Shown here one piece after another: positions 1 to 10,136 of a DNA stretch of 40,553 nt. The DNA comes from JASJHI01 sp033791105. Its GTDB lineage: Bacteria; Actinomycetota; Acidimicrobiia; Acidimicrobiales; Ilumatobacteraceae. Made by a program: the position numbers and the translations under genes. Each line of letters starts with the position of its first letter. Positions within the stretch are counted from its first letter, which is position 1. The notes under the pieces were generated by a model. It worked only from the letters and a program-made list of their open reading frames with translations. It was not told where the DNA came from and searched no databases. The stretch spans positions 1 through 40,553 of the forward strand of contig JASJHI010000025.1 in the NCBI GenBank assembly GCA_033791105.1, read 5' to 3'.

Positions 1-1430
1 CCGCCCGCGAGGTCGGCCACTTCGGCGCGCCGTCGTTGATCACCCGCATCACCAACGACGTCCAGCAGGTGCAGCAACTCGTGGTGCTGACGACGACGAT
101 GATGATTGCCGTCCCGCTGACGATGATGATCGGCATCTTCATGGCCGTCCGTGAGGACGTCGGTCTGTCGATCATCCTCGTCGTCACGATCCCCGCTGCA
201 GTGCTGATCCTCGGACAGGTCGTCGTACGGATGGTCCCTGCCTTCCAGGCGATGCAGCTGAAGGTCGATCGTGTCAACGCTGTGATGCGCGAACAGATCG
301 CCGGCATGCGGGTGGTGCGGGCGTTCGTCCGCGAGCCAGAGGAGTCGGAGCGCTTCGCGGTTGCCAACGAGGAGCTGACCGAGACCGGCCTGCGCGCCGG
401 GCGCCTCCAGGCATTCATGTTCCCGACGATCATGTTCATCATCAACGTCGCCAACGTCGGCGTGCTCTGGATCGGGGCCGACCGCCTGGCCAACGGCGAG
501 ATGCAGCTGGGTTCACTCATTGCCTACGTCACCTACCTCACCCAGATCCTGGTCGCCGTGGTGATGGCGACGTTCCTCGTGTCGATGATCCCGCGGGCCG
601 CGGTGGCCGCCGACAGAATCCAGGAGGTGCTCGAGACCGAGCCGAGCGTGAAGGCGCCTGCCGAGCCGGTGCGTGAGGTGAGCGAAAATGGGACTCTCGA
701 GTTCCGCAACGTCGGGTTCATGTACCCCGGCGCCGAGCATGCAGTGCTCAACGGGATCGATCTGCGGATCGAGCCCGGCCACACCACGGCGATCATCGGG
801 TCGACCGGCGCCGGCAAGACCACTCTCGTCAACCTCGTCCCGCGGTTGTTCGACGCCACCTGCGGGTCGGTCCTGGTCGACGGCGTCGACGTTCGCCGGC
901 TCGATCCCGATCTGCTCTGGAGCAAGATCGGCTACGTCCCACAGAAGCCGTACCTGTTCTCCGGAACGGTCGCCAGCAACCTCCGGTTCGGGCGCCCCGA
1001 CGCCACCGACGCCGAACTCTGGCAGGCGCTCGAGATTGCCCAGGCCGCCGACTTCGTGCGGGCGATGCCTGACGGGATCGAGAGCACGATCAATCAGGGC
1101 GGCACCAACGTGTCGGGTGGGCAGCGCCAGCGGCTGTCGATCGCCCGGGCGCTCGCCGTGAACCCGGAGGTCTACGTCTTCGACGACTCCTTCTCGGCTC
1201 TCGACCTCGCCACCGATGCCCGGCTACGGGTCGCGCTTGCTCCGCATACGTCGAACGCCGCGGTCCTGGTTGTCGCCCAGCGTGTCTCGACGATCACCGA
1301 AGCCGACGAGAGCATCGTTCTCGAGGACGGCGAGATCATCGGTCGCGGGCCGCACGACCGACTTCTCGACACCTGCCCGACCTACACCGAGATCGTCGAG
1401 TCGCAGCTCGGCGAGGGGGCAGTGGCGTGA
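1..1430 (+). CDS. ABC exporter half-transporter, degenerate-site subunit (5' end cut by window)
   Basis: An exporter-type ABC protein: the end of a transmembrane domain followed by a nucleotide-binding domain. The frame is open from base 3, so the true start lies upstream. The Walker A motif GSTGAGKTT is at 798-824 and the signature NVSGGQRQRL is canonical. The Walker B reads VYVFDDS, with Asp (1185-1187) where the catalytic Glu is expected, and the switch His is Gln (VVAQR, 1278-1280). These two changes are the known hallmarks of the degenerate-site subunit in heterodimeric exporters such as TM287/288 or LmrCD. The stop overlaps the next gene's GTG by 4 bases (GTGA), so the two are co-translated and presumably form one heterodimer. 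Multidrug or lipid export is likely; the substrate cannot be read from sequence. Confidence 0.93.
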   Translation, partial: AREVGHFGAPSLITRITNDVQQVQQLVVLTTTMMIAVPLTMMIGIFMAVREDVGLSIILVVTIPAAVLILGQVVVRMVPAFQAMQLKVDRVNAVMREQIAGMRVVRAFVREPEESERFAVANEELTETGLRAGRLQAFMFPTIMFIINVANVGVLWIGADRLANGEMQLGSLIAYVTYLTQILVAVVMATFLVSMIPRAAVAADRIQEVLETEPSVKAPAEPVREVSENGTLEFRNVGFMYPGAEHAVLNGIDLRIEPGHTTAIIGSTGAGKTTLVNLVPRLFDATCGSVLVDGVDVRRLDPDLLWSKIGYVPQKPYLFSGTVASNLRFGRPDATDAELWQALEIAQAADFVRAMPDGIESTINQGGTNVSGGQRQRLSIARALAVNPEVYVFDDSFSALDLATDARLRVALAPHTSNAAVLVVAQRVSTITEADESIVLEDGEIIGRGPHDRLLDTCPTYTEIVESQLGEGAVA

Positions 1431-3382
1431 GCGAGCGTCAGAACTCCGGGAGCAGCGGCCGCTCGTCGACCAACGGATCGGGTGGCAACGGCGAGCGCCC
1501 GAACGGCGCGCCGGGCGACCCGTCGAGCGATGCCGACGACCGAAGGTTGTTGGCAACTGCCGGTACGCAGGCCCGCCGCGCGAGCTTCGGTCCGAGCGGT
1601 GGCATCGGGATCCCCGTCGAGCGCAGCGAGAACTTCGGTGACACGATGCGCCGGCTGGGGCAGATCCTCGGCAAGGAATCTCACCTGCTGGTCCTGGTCC
1701 TCGTACTCACGGTGGCCAGCGTCACGCTCGTCGTGATGGGCCCCAGGTTGCTCGGTCAGGCGACCGACATCATCGTCAGCGGTCTGTTCGGGGGCGGCAT
1801 CGACTTCGCCGAGTTGCACCGCAAGCTGTTGATCATCGTCGGTGTGTACCTGGCGTCCTGGCTGTTCGGGTACATCCAGGCATACATCCTCGCCGGGATC
1901 GTCCAGCGGTCGATGTACGACCTCCGTGAGTCCGTTGAGCAGAAGCTCAATCGGCTCCCGCTGAACTACGTCGACGCGCAGCCCCGCGGCGACCTGCTCA
2001 GCCGCGTCACGAACGACATCGACAACCTGGCGCAGAGCCTCCAGCAGACGATCAGCGGGATCCTGACGTCGCTGCTGACCCTCATCGGTGTGGTGGCGAT
2101 GATGTTCTGGATCTCGCCGACGCTGGCGCTGTTGGCGCTCGTGACGGTGCCGCTCACGGTGTGGCTGATGAAGGTGATCGCCGGAAAGGCCCGGCCCCGC
2201 TTCCTCGACCAGTGGCGCCACACCGGCGAACTCAACGCACAGGCGGAAGAGGTGTTCACGGGCCACGCGATCGTCAAGAGCTTCGGTCGCCAGCGGGAGG
2301 TGGAAGAGCGGTTCGGCGAACAGAACGACGAGCTCTACGAGGCCAGCTTCCGGGCCCAGTTCATGTCCAACCTCATCCAGCCGGTGACGCTGTTCATGGG
2401 GAACATCCAGTACATCCTGATCGCCGTGGTCGGCGGCCTGCAGATCTCCAGCGGCGCGATCAGCATCGGCGACATGCAGGCGATGATCCAGTATTCGCGA
2501 CAGTTCGCCCAGCCGCTGACCCACATCGCATCGATGGCGGCCACCTTCCAGTCGGGCATCGCATCCTTGGAGCGGGTGCTGGAGCTTCTCGACGCCGACG
2601 AACAGTCACCGGAGCAGGCCGACACGGTCGACCCCGCGCCGGTCCGTGGCCGGATCGTGTTCGACGACGTCCACTTCTCCTACGACCCGGCGACTTCGCT
2701 GATCGAAGGGCTGTCGGTGACCGCTGAGCCCGGCCAGACGATTGCGATCGTCGGACCGACCGGCGCCGGCAAGACCACGCTCGTGAACCTCATCATGCGG
2801 TTCTACGACCTCGACTCGGGGACCATCAGCCTGGACAGTCGCGACATCGCCTCGTACCCGCGCCACGAGCTGCGGTCGAAGATCGGGATGGTCCTCCAGG
2901 ACACGTGGCTGTTCGGCGGGACAATCCGGGAGAACCTCCGGTACGGGAACCCCCGCGCCACCGATGAGCAGATCATGGAAGCCGCCCGCGTCACCTACGT
3001 CGACCGCTTCGTGCACTCGCTGCCCGATGGGTACGACACCGTCATCAACGACGAGGGCGACAACCTGTCGGCGGGGGAGAAGCAGCTGATCACGATCGCC
3101 AGGGCGTTCCTCGCCGATCCGTCGATCCTGATCCTCGACGAGGCCACCAGCTCCGTCGACACGCGTACCGAGGTTCTCATCCAAGAGGCGATGAATGCCC
3201 TGCGCGCCCGGCGTACGAGCTTCGTGATCGCCCACCGGTTGTCGACGATCCGCGGCGCCGACGTGATCCTCGTCATGGAGGACGGCCACATCGTCGAGCA
3301 GGGTGACCACGACGAGCTGCTCCGCTTGGGCGGGGCCTACGCCCGGCTCTACAACGCGCAGTTCGCCGGCCAGGCCACCTGA
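1427..3382 (+). CDS. ABC exporter half-transporter, catalytic-site subunit
   Basis: A 651-residue protein with a polar, Ser/Gly-rich N-terminal tail of about 75 residues, a six-helix exporter domain and a C-terminal ATPase. It has Walker A GPTGAGKTT, Walker B ILILDEATSSVD with the catalytic Glu, and a normal switch His (VIAHRLSTI). Its signature is LSAGE rather than LSGGQ. In heterodimeric exporters that weak signature faces the degenerate Walker B of the partner, while this subunit's intact Walker A/B pairs with the partner's canonical signature. The two genes therefore complement each other as one asymmetric pump, similar in type to YfiB/YfiC. The GTG start at 1427 is fixed by the 4-base overlap with the upstream stop. 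Confidence 0.94.
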   Translation: MSERQNSGSSGRSSTNGSGGNGERPNGAPGDPSSDADDRRLLATAGTQARRASFGPSGGIGIPVERSENFGDTMRRLGQILGKESHLLVLVLVLTVASVTLVVMGPRLLGQATDIIVSGLFGGGIDFAELHRKLLIIVGVYLASWLFGYIQAYILAGIVQRSMYDLRESVEQKLNRLPLNYVDAQPRGDLLSRVTNDIDNLAQSLQQTISGILTSLLTLIGVVAMMFWISPTLALLALVTVPLTVWLMKVIAGKARPRFLDQWRHTGELNAQAEEVFTGHAIVKSFGRQREVEERFGEQNDELYEASFRAQFMSNLIQPVTLFMGNIQYILIAVVGGLQISSGAISIGDMQAMIQYSRQFAQPLTHIASMAATFQSGIASLERVLELLDADEQSPEQADTVDPAPVRGRIVFDDVHFSYDPATSLIEGLSVTAEPGQTIAIVGPTGAGKTTLVNLIMRFYDLDSGTISLDSRDIASYPRHELRSKIGMVLQDTWLFGGTIRENLRYGNPRATDEQIMEAARVTYVDRFVHSLPDGYDTVINDEGDNLSAGEKQLITIARAFLADPSILILDEATSSVDTRTEVLIQEAMNALRARRTSFVIAHRLSTIRGADVILVMEDGHIVEQGDHDELLRLGGAYARLYNAQFAGQAT

Positions 3383-3425
3383 CACGTCACGCGCGTGGCC
3401 TGACTGCGGACGCGTCGCGCGGTTC

Positions 3426-4850
3426 TCAGCGCGCAGCGACGACGGGCTCGAGGCCCCGCGTGGCCGAGACATCCGCGTCGTGCACGAACCAGCTCGCGCA
3501 GGCCGATGGGACCATCAGGAGACCGCAAGCGACGAACCCCCACTGATACGCCTGGAGACGATCGTCGGCCGGCGCCGCATCACCGCCGACCGCGTTGAGG
3601 CGGGTTGTGATCACCGTCGCTGCCAGGGCCACGCCGACGGCATACGACAGCTGCCGCTGGGCGGTGAACAGCGACGTCGCCCGACCCGTATCGGCGAGCG
3701 AAGTCGTCGCGTAGACGGCGGTCTGGATCGACACGAAGACCAGGCCCACGCTCAGGCCGCGGGCCAACGAGATCAGGCCGATCACCCAGAGCGGCGTGTC
3801 GAGTCCCGTGAGGGCATACGAGCAGGTGATGATCGCCGTGAGTGTCGAGCCGACAATCATCAAGCGGCGAGGCCCGATCGTGCGGTACAGCCGGTGTCCG
3901 AACAGGTTCGCCACCAGGAAGACGCCGACCGCTTGGGGTGACAGGGCGAGTCCGCTCTCGAACGCGGAGAAGCCGCGCAGGGTCTGCATGTAGAGCGGGA
4001 GGACGAAGATCAGCCCGAAGAAGCCCGCATACATCGTTGTCGACGCGAGGTTGATCGTGCGGAAGAGGCGGTCCCTGTACAGGCGCAGCGCGAGCATCGG
4101 ATCCGGCACGTGGAGTTCGACGACGATCAGCGCGATCCCGGCGCCCAGGCTGATGGCGGTGAGCGCGATGGTTCCCGTCGCCAGCCAGCCCCGCTCCGGT
4201 GCTGTCGACAGCGTGTACAGCAGCACGGTGACGGCGACGACCGAGAGCACGAATCCGGCAACGTCGAACCTGCCGGGGCGTTCGTGCACTTCCTCCTTCA
4301 ACCAGATCACCGCGAGCACGAGGGCGGCTACCCCGATCGGACCGTTGATGAAGAAGATCCAGCGCCAGGAAGCTTCGTCGACGAGGATGCCGCCGATCAG
4401 CGGTCCGGTCGCGGGTGCAATGACCGCCACGCTGAGCACGCCGATCGCGGCGGTCGCCCGGTCTTCGAGGGGGAACGCCCGGAAGAGCATCGCGCTGCCG
4501 ATCGGGGTCAGGAGCCCCCCGCCCAGCCCTTGCACGACCCGCAGCGCGACGAGTTGCTCGAGCGATTGGGAGAGCCCGCACATGATCGAGACGCCGACGA
4601 AGAGAATGAGGGCGAGGATGAAGATGCGTCGGGTGCCGAACCGGTCGCCCAGCCATCCCGCGACCGGAATGATCGCGGCGAAGCTGAGGAGATAACCGAC
4701 CGCGATCCACTCGATGTCGGTACTGGCCACGCCGAACTCGTCGGCGAGCGTCGGCAGCGCGACGTTCACCATCGTGCCGTCGATCACGGTCATGAAGACG
4801 ACCATGATGTAGACGACCATCACCTTGGTGCGGTACTGCATGTGGCTCAT
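3426..4850 (-). CDS. MFS transporter, DHA2 (EmrB/QacA) drug:H+ antiporter family
   Basis: A 474-residue, very hydrophobic protein with about 14 predicted membrane helices. The first helix carries DGTMVNVALPTLA, the usual DHA2 motif D1 region, followed by motif A GWLGDRFGTRR and motif C-like GPLIGGILVD. Length and order match EmrB/QacA-type multidrug exporters. An alternative start exists three codons in (second Met). It is convergent with the ABC exporter genes, so this end of the window is rich in export functions. A TAGGTT hexamer on the minus strand (4887-4892) could be its -10, leaving a leader of about 30 nt. The substrate is unknown. Confidence 0.92.
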   Translation of the reverse strand: MSHMQYRTKVMVVYIMVVFMTVIDGTMVNVALPTLADEFGVASTDIEWIAVGYLLSFAAIIPVAGWLGDRFGTRRIFILALILFVGVSIMCGLSQSLEQLVALRVVQGLGGGLLTPIGSAMLFRAFPLEDRATAAIGVLSVAVIAPATGPLIGGILVDEASWRWIFFINGPIGVAALVLAVIWLKEEVHERPGRFDVAGFVLSVVAVTVLLYTLSTAPERGWLATGTIALTAISLGAGIALIVVELHVPDPMLALRLYRDRLFRTINLASTTMYAGFFGLIFVLPLYMQTLRGFSAFESGLALSPQAVGVFLVANLFGHRLYRTIGPRRLMIVGSTLTAIITCSYALTGLDTPLWVIGLISLARGLSVGLVFVSIQTAVYATTSLADTGRATSLFTAQRQLSYAVGVALAATVITTRLNAVGGDAAPADDRLQAYQWGFVACGLLMVPSACASWFVHDADVSATRGLEPVVAAR

Positions 4851-4949
4851 CGGAGCCCGCAGTCGAGGGGCGGGAACACTCCGGCGAACCTACGCGACGA
4901 GCGAATCCGAGGTGGCAGTGAGCACGATGACTGCGATGCTGGGCGGCTG

Positions 4950-7900
4950 ATGTCGGGGGAGGAACGCCGCAGCGCACATCGGGCGATGATTGAGTCGTCG
5001 CGCCTGTCGTACCCGGATTCGCTGCCGATCAGCGAACGGCACGATGAACTACTCGCCACGATCCGCGACAACCAGGTGGTGATCGTCGCCGGCGAGACCG
5101 GTTCGGGCAAGAGCACCCAGCTCCCGAAGTTGTGCCTCGAGGCCGGGCGAGGCGTCGCCGGTGTGATCGGGCACACGCAGCCGCGCCGGGTCGCGGCCCG
5201 CACGATCGCCGAACGTGTCGCGGAGGAGGTCGGGTCGCCGCTCGGCACCGACGTCGGCTACACCGTTCGTTTCACCGACAAGATGAGCGACTCGACGCTG
5301 GTCAGGGTGATGACCGATGGCATCCTCCTGGCGGAGATCCAGCGCGACCGGATGCTCCGTCGGTACGACACGCTGATCATCGACGAGGCGCACGAGCGCA
5401 GCCTCAACATCGACTTCATCCTCGGGTATCTGCGCGAGTTGCTCCCGGAGCGACCCGACCTGAAGGTGATCGTCACCTCGGCGACCATCGACACGGGCCG
5501 TTTCGCTCGCCATTTTGCGACCGGGGGAGTGCCCGCACCCGTCGTCGAGGTGACGGGCCGCACGCATCCCGTCGAGTTGCGCTACCGCCCGTTCGGCCGC
5601 GAATTCGATGTGGCCGACGCTCGCGACCAGGTGCAGGCGATCCTCGACGCGGTCGACGAGCTCGCCGACGAGGGACCGGGCGACGTTCTCGTCTTCCTGT
5701 CGGGTGAGCGCGAGATCCATGACGCAGCAGACGCACTGCGCGAGTCGGGACGCAGCATCGAGGTCCTCCCGCTCTACGCGCGGTTGTCCGCGCCCGAGCA
5801 GCATCGCATCTTCCGACAGAGTCGTGGCGGTCCGCGTCGGGTCGTACTGTCGACCAACGTCGCAGAGACCTCGGTGACCGTTCCGGGAATCCGCTACGTC
5901 GTCGACGCCGGCACCGCCCGGATCTCGCGTTATTCGCGTCGCCTCAAGGTGCAACGACTCCCGATCGAGCCCGTGTCGCAGGCGTCCGCCAACCAGCGCG
6001 CCGGCCGCTGTGGCCGTGTTGCGCCGGGCATCTGCATTCGGCTGTATACGGAGGAGGATTTCGAGGCGCGCGACGAGTTCACCGAGCCAGAGATCCTGCG
6101 GACGAACCTCGCAGCGGTCATCCTGCAGATGACCGCCATCGGGCTCGGTGATGTCGCACGCTTCCCGTTCCTCGAGCCGCCTGACGCAGGCTCGATCCGT
6201 GACGGCTACGCACTGCTCGAGGAGCTGTCGGCGATCACCCCGGCGAAGCGGCTGACGAAGACCGGCCGGCGCCTCGCCCGTCTGCCGATCGATCCACGGC
6301 TCGGCCGGATGATTCTCGAATCGGGGCGCCTGGGGTGCGTGCGCGAGGTGCTCGTCATCGCCGCCGCACTGTCGATGCAGGACGTGCGCGAGCGTCCCGC
6401 CGACCGGCGTGAGCAGGCTGACGAGCTGCACCGACGTTTCGACGTCCCGGGTTCGGATCTGTTGTCGATCGTGGCGTTGTGGGATCACCTTCGCGACCGC
6501 CAGCGGGAGTTGTCCGGCAACGCGTTCCGGCGGCTCTGTCGGACTGAGTACATCAACTACCTGCGGGTTCGCGAATGGGTCGATCTCTACAGCCAGCTGC
6601 GACGCGTCGCCGGCGATCTCGGGCTCCGGCCTTCGAAGTCAGCTGGGGGAGGGGACGCACGGCCCGAGGATCTGCACCGGGCCGTGCTCACGGGACTGCT
6701 CTCGCACATCGGTGTTCGCGACCGCCGCACACGCGACTTTCAGGGTGCCCGCAATGCACGTTTCGTGATCGCGCCGGGTTCGGTGCTCACCAAGCGGCCA
6801 CCCGAGTGGGTGATGGCTGCAGAGTTGGTCGAGACGAACCGGTTGTACGCCCGCCGCTGTGCCGCGATCGAGCCGGAGTGGGCCGAGCAACTCGGGAAGG
6901 ATCTCGTCAAGCGGTCGTACGGCGATCCCCGCTGGGACCGCGAACAGGGACGTGCGCTCGCGACCGAACGCGTCACGTTGTATGGGTTGCCGCTCGTCAG
7001 CGACCGTGCGGTCGGGTACGACAGAGCGGACGAACCGGCGGCTCGGGCATGGTTCGTCACCAAGGCGCTCGTCGAGCGTGAATGGGACTCGCGGCACCAG
7101 TTCCTACGCCGCAACGCCGAATTTCTCGAGCGGTTGCGGCGGATGACCGATCGGGTCCGGGCTGCGGATTTGATCGACGACGAGTTGTTGTTCGACTTCT
7201 ACGACGAACGCGTGCCCGACGAGGTCACGTCCGGGCGCCACTTCGACCGCTGGTGGAAGGACGCGTCGACCGCGCAGCCGCAACTCCTCGATCTCACCGA
7301 GAACATCCTGGAAGACCACCTGCACATTCGGCCGGGCGACTATCCCGACGTCTGGCGTCAGGGTGACATCGAACTGCCGCTCACGTACCGGTTCGCTCCC
7401 GGCGAGCCACTCGACGGGGTCACCGTGCACATCCCGCTCGCCGCCTTGAATCAGATCCGCAACGAGGGCTTCGATTGGCAGATACCCGGCTTTCGTCGTG
7501 ACCGTGCCGAGGCGATGGTGCGGTCGTTGCCCAAGTCGGTCCGCCGCGCACTCATCCCACTCGCTGAGAGCACCGAGCGAGCGCTCGGCCGATTGGACGA
7601 CGGAGTGCAGTCACGCCCGCTCGTCGAGGCGCTCGCCGAGGCGCTCGCCGAGACGTCCGATGTCGAGGTCCGTCCCGGCTGGTTCGACGGTGGGTTGCTG
7701 CCCGACGAACTGACGATGCACTTCGTCGTCAGCGATCATGACGGTGAGGTGATGGACGTCGGCACCGACCTGTCCGAGATCAAACGTCGTCTCGCGCCAA
7801 ACGTCCGTGAGTCGATCGCCGCGGCATCCGCGATCGAGGAGCGGCGAGGGATCGTCGACTGGGATCTCGGTGAGCTGCCGCTCGTCGTAGAGAGCTTCGA

Positions 7901-8702
7901 GTCCGGACTCGGTGTGGTCGGGTACCCGACACTCCTCGATGTCGGTGCCAGCGTGGCACTGCGTGTCGTCAGCTCGCCCGAGCTCCAGGCGCGCGCGATG
8001 CGCGGCGGCGTTCGGCGTCTCCTCATACTCAACGCGGCGCCGACCAGGGCGGCGGTCGAGCGACTACTGACGTCGGCCGGGCGTCTCGCGCTCGCTGGAG
8101 CGGACATCCCCGTCGAGACGATCGTCGACGACTGCATCGGCGCCGCTGTCGATGCAGCCATGCGCGGCCGGGAATTGCCGTGGAATGCCGACGACTGGAC
8201 CGCACTCCGAACGGAGGTGCGGGCCGAGACGCCGGCCCTCACGCGGCAGGCGTTGACGAAGGCGGCGTCCGTGGTCGCGGCCGCCGTGCGCGTTCAGCAG
8301 CGCCTGGGGAACATGCGGGCGAGCGCCTTGGCCGACACCGTCGACGACGCCAACCGTCATCTCGGGCGGCTGGTCCGTCCGGGTTTCGTGTCGAGTGCGG
8401 GCCTCGACCGTCTTGACGACGTCGAGCGCTACGTCGACGGCATCGAGTATCGGCTCGATCACCTCGCCGGCGCAGTCGATCGCGATGGCCGACGGATGGA
8501 GGAGGTGCGGCAGCTCGAAAGGCGCTTCGACCGACTGCTCGTCACGCTCGATTCCGGGCGTGCTCCCACTCCGGAGATGCTCGACGTCGGTCGCGCACTC
8601 GAGGAGTTCCGGATTTCCGTGTTCGCCCAGCCGCTCGGAGCGCGCGGTCAGGTGAGCGCGAAACGGCTCCGACGCGACCTCACCGGTCTCGAGGACATCT
8701 GA
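4950..8702 (+). CDS. hrpA: ATP-dependent RNA helicase HrpA
   Basis: A DEAH-box RNA helicase of 1,250 residues, close to the roughly 1,300 of E. coli HrpA. Helicase motifs are in order: Walker A GETGSGKS (residues 48-55), DEAH (145-148), SAT (177-179) and motif VI QRAGRCGR (349-356). They are followed by the helicase-associated region and a long C-terminal DUF3418-type region. HrpA-type helicases remodel RNA and have been linked to ribosome collision rescue and mRNA processing; the role here is inferred from family. The frame stays open far upstream (to 4110) but only antisense to the MFS gene, so I chose ATG 4950. ATG 4986 is the alternative. No strong Shine-Dalgarno sequence is visible. Confidence 0.93.
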   Translation: MSGEERRSAHRAMIESSRLSYPDSLPISERHDELLATIRDNQVVIVAGETGSGKSTQLPKLCLEAGRGVAGVIGHTQPRRVAARTIAERVAEEVGSPLGTDVGYTVRFTDKMSDSTLVRVMTDGILLAEIQRDRMLRRYDTLIIDEAHERSLNIDFILGYLRELLPERPDLKVIVTSATIDTGRFARHFATGGVPAPVVEVTGRTHPVELRYRPFGREFDVADARDQVQAILDAVDELADEGPGDVLVFLSGEREIHDAADALRESGRSIEVLPLYARLSAPEQHRIFRQSRGGPRRVVLSTNVAETSVTVPGIRYVVDAGTARISRYSRRLKVQRLPIEPVSQASANQRAGRCGRVAPGICIRLYTEEDFEARDEFTEPEILRTNLAAVILQMTAIGLGDVARFPFLEPPDAGSIRDGYALLEELSAITPAKRLTKTGRRLARLPIDPRLGRMILESGRLGCVREVLVIAAALSMQDVRERPADRREQADELHRRFDVPGSDLLSIVALWDHLRDRQRELSGNAFRRLCRTEYINYLRVREWVDLYSQLRRVAGDLGLRPSKSAGGGDARPEDLHRAVLTGLLSHIGVRDRRTRDFQGARNARFVIAPGSVLTKRPPEWVMAAELVETNRLYARRCAAIEPEWAEQLGKDLVKRSYGDPRWDREQGRALATERVTLYGLPLVSDRAVGYDRADEPAARAWFVTKALVEREWDSRHQFLRRNAEFLERLRRMTDRVRAADLIDDELLFDFYDERVPDEVTSGRHFDRWWKDASTAQPQLLDLTENILEDHLHIRPGDYPDVWRQGDIELPLTYRFAPGEPLDGVTVHIPLAALNQIRNEGFDWQIPGFRRDRAEAMVRSLPKSVRRALIPLAESTERALGRLDDGVQSRPLVEALAEALAETSDVEVRPGWFDGGLLPDELTMHFVVSDHDGEVMDVGTDLSEIKRRLAPNVRESIAAASAIEERRGIVDWDLGELPLVVESFESGLGVVGYPTLLDVGASVALRVVSSPELQARAMRGGVRRLLILNAAPTRAAVERLLTSAGRLALAGADIPVETIVDDCIGAAVDAAMRGRELPWNADDWTALRTEVRAETPALTRQALTKAASVVAAAVRVQQRLGNMRASALADTVDDANRHLGRLVRPGFVSSAGLDRLDDVERYVDGIEYRLDHLAGAVDRDGRRMEEVRQLERRFDRLLVTLDSGRAPTPEMLDVGRALEEFRISVFAQPLGARGQVSAKRLRRDLTGLEDI

Positions 8703-8738
8703 TTCGAGCACATTCGACGGGTGTGCGACACTCCGACG

Positions 8739-10097
8739 ATGACACTCGATGGCCAACGGCTCGATGCCCTGACGAACGAGACGGTCGAGCTGCTCCAGAC
8801 GCTCATCCGCAACGAGTGCGTCAACGACGGCACTCCCGAGTCGGGTGGGGAAGTTCGCAATGCCGATGTACTGCAACAGGTGATCGAGGGTCCGGGTGTC
8901 GCCGTCGAGCGGTTCGAGCCGACCCCCGGACGGGTCTCGATCGTCGGACGCATCGAGGGGTCGGATCCGGAGGCGCCGAGTCTGTGCCTGATGGGTCACA
9001 CCGATGTCGTGCCGGTCCACCCTGAGGGTTGGGTCAACGATCCGTTCGGCGGCGAGCTCATCGACGGTGAGGTCTGGGGTCGCGGTGCGGTCGACATGCT
9101 CAACCTCACGTCGTCGATGGCGGTCGCCTTCCGCAACCTCGGCGCCCGCGGATTCCGGCCGCGCGGTGACCTCATCTACTTCGGCGTCGCCGACGAGGAG
9201 GCGGGCAGCACACACGGGGCGCGGTGGATGGCCGACAATCACCCCGCCGCGATTCGTGCCGACTACGTCCTCACCGAGAACGGCGGGCTCCACAGCGGAC
9301 CCGACGAGGCCCCGTACGTCGGGGTCAACGTGGCCGAGCGGGGAGTCGCGTGGCGGCGACTCACGTTGCGTGGCGTGCCGGGTCACGGATCGATGCCGTT
9401 CCGCAGGGACAACGCGCTCGTGAAGGCTGCCGGTGTCGTCCAACGACTCGCCGACTACCGGCCCGCGCCGAAATTCACCGAACTCTGGCGGACCCGGGTC
9501 GAAACCCTCGGATTGCCCGACGAGCTGCGGGATGTGTTGCTCGATCCTGAGCGGATCGATGAGGCGCTGGACCAGCTGCCGAGCGTCCCGGCGGCGTCGC
9601 ACCTCTACTCGTGTACGCACACGACGCTTTCGCCGAACCTCGTCGACGGCGGCTCGATGAAGGTGAATGTCATCCCCGACACGGTCGTCGTCGATGTCGA
9701 CATCCGCACGTTGCCCGGAGAAGGTCCCGAGGAAGTCGAGGCGCACCTGCGCGACGCTCTCGGCGATCTGGCCGATCACGTCGAGGTCGAGTCGCTGATG
9801 AACGACGAGGCGTCGATCAGCCGCGCCGACACCCCACTGTGGGATGCGATCGGGCGCGCGGTGAACACGCCGTTCCCGACCGCGCGCCTGACGCCGCAGA
9901 TGGTCGTCGGCTTCACCGATGCGCGCATCTATCGCGAGATGGGCGCGGTCGCGTACGGGGCTGGGCTCTTCAGCCCATCGCTCAATGCGGGCGAATTCGG
10001 GTCACGCTTCCACGGTCACAACGAACGCATCGACGTCGAGTCGCTCTCCCTCACCACCCGGCTGTGGCACGACGTCGCAGTCGACCTCCTCGGCTGA
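8739..10097 (+). CDS. M20-family metallohydrolase (DapE/ArgE-like peptidase)
   Basis: A zinc-dependent M20 amidohydrolase/peptidase of about 452 residues. The metal-ligand motifs are MGHTDVVPVHP (His), GRGAVDM (bridging Asp) and ADEEAGS (catalytic and ligand Glu pair), with the dimerisation domain in the middle and a C-terminal metal His in RFHGHNE. Members deacylate N-acyl amino acids or cleave small peptides; the precise substrate is not readable. The frame also has an upstream GTG at 8721. I prefer ATG 8739 because a weak -10-like GACACT ends 6 nt before it, the spacing seen at other leaderless starts here. It lies 36 nt after hrpA on the same strand. Confidence 0.88.
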   Translation: MTLDGQRLDALTNETVELLQTLIRNECVNDGTPESGGEVRNADVLQQVIEGPGVAVERFEPTPGRVSIVGRIEGSDPEAPSLCLMGHTDVVPVHPEGWVNDPFGGELIDGEVWGRGAVDMLNLTSSMAVAFRNLGARGFRPRGDLIYFGVADEEAGSTHGARWMADNHPAAIRADYVLTENGGLHSGPDEAPYVGVNVAERGVAWRRLTLRGVPGHGSMPFRRDNALVKAAGVVQRLADYRPAPKFTELWRTRVETLGLPDELRDVLLDPERIDEALDQLPSVPAASHLYSCTHTTLSPNLVDGGSMKVNVIPDTVVVDVDIRTLPGEGPEEVEAHLRDALGDLADHVEVESLMNDEASISRADTPLWDAIGRAVNTPFPTARLTPQMVVGFTDARIYREMGAVAYGAGLFSPSLNAGEFGSRFHGHNERIDVESLSLTTRLWHDVAVDLLG

Positions 10098-10136
10098 GGG
10101 TCGACGCCGAACATCGCGTCGGGCAGGCTGTACGCG

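Noticed and set aside
1382..2524. Long open frame antisense to the second ABC gene
   Set aside because: Its composition is Arg/His/Asp-rich shadow coding, and the plus strand has full ABC transporter motifs. Many similar antisense frames across the window were left out for the same reason.
3383..3425. GC-rich palindrome CACGCGCGTG between the ABC and MFS genes as a bidirectional terminator
   Set aside because: Ten bases without loop or U-tract are common by chance at this GC content.
4110..4949. A 280-codon open extension of the hrpA frame upstream of its start
   Set aside because: It runs entirely antisense to the MFS transporter, whose motifs are clear, and shows no helicase similarity. 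It results from high GC codon bias.
8721..8738. GTG 8721 as start of the M20 hydrolase
   Set aside because: It adds six residues without family similarity and lacks promoter or ribosome-site support compared with ATG 8739.
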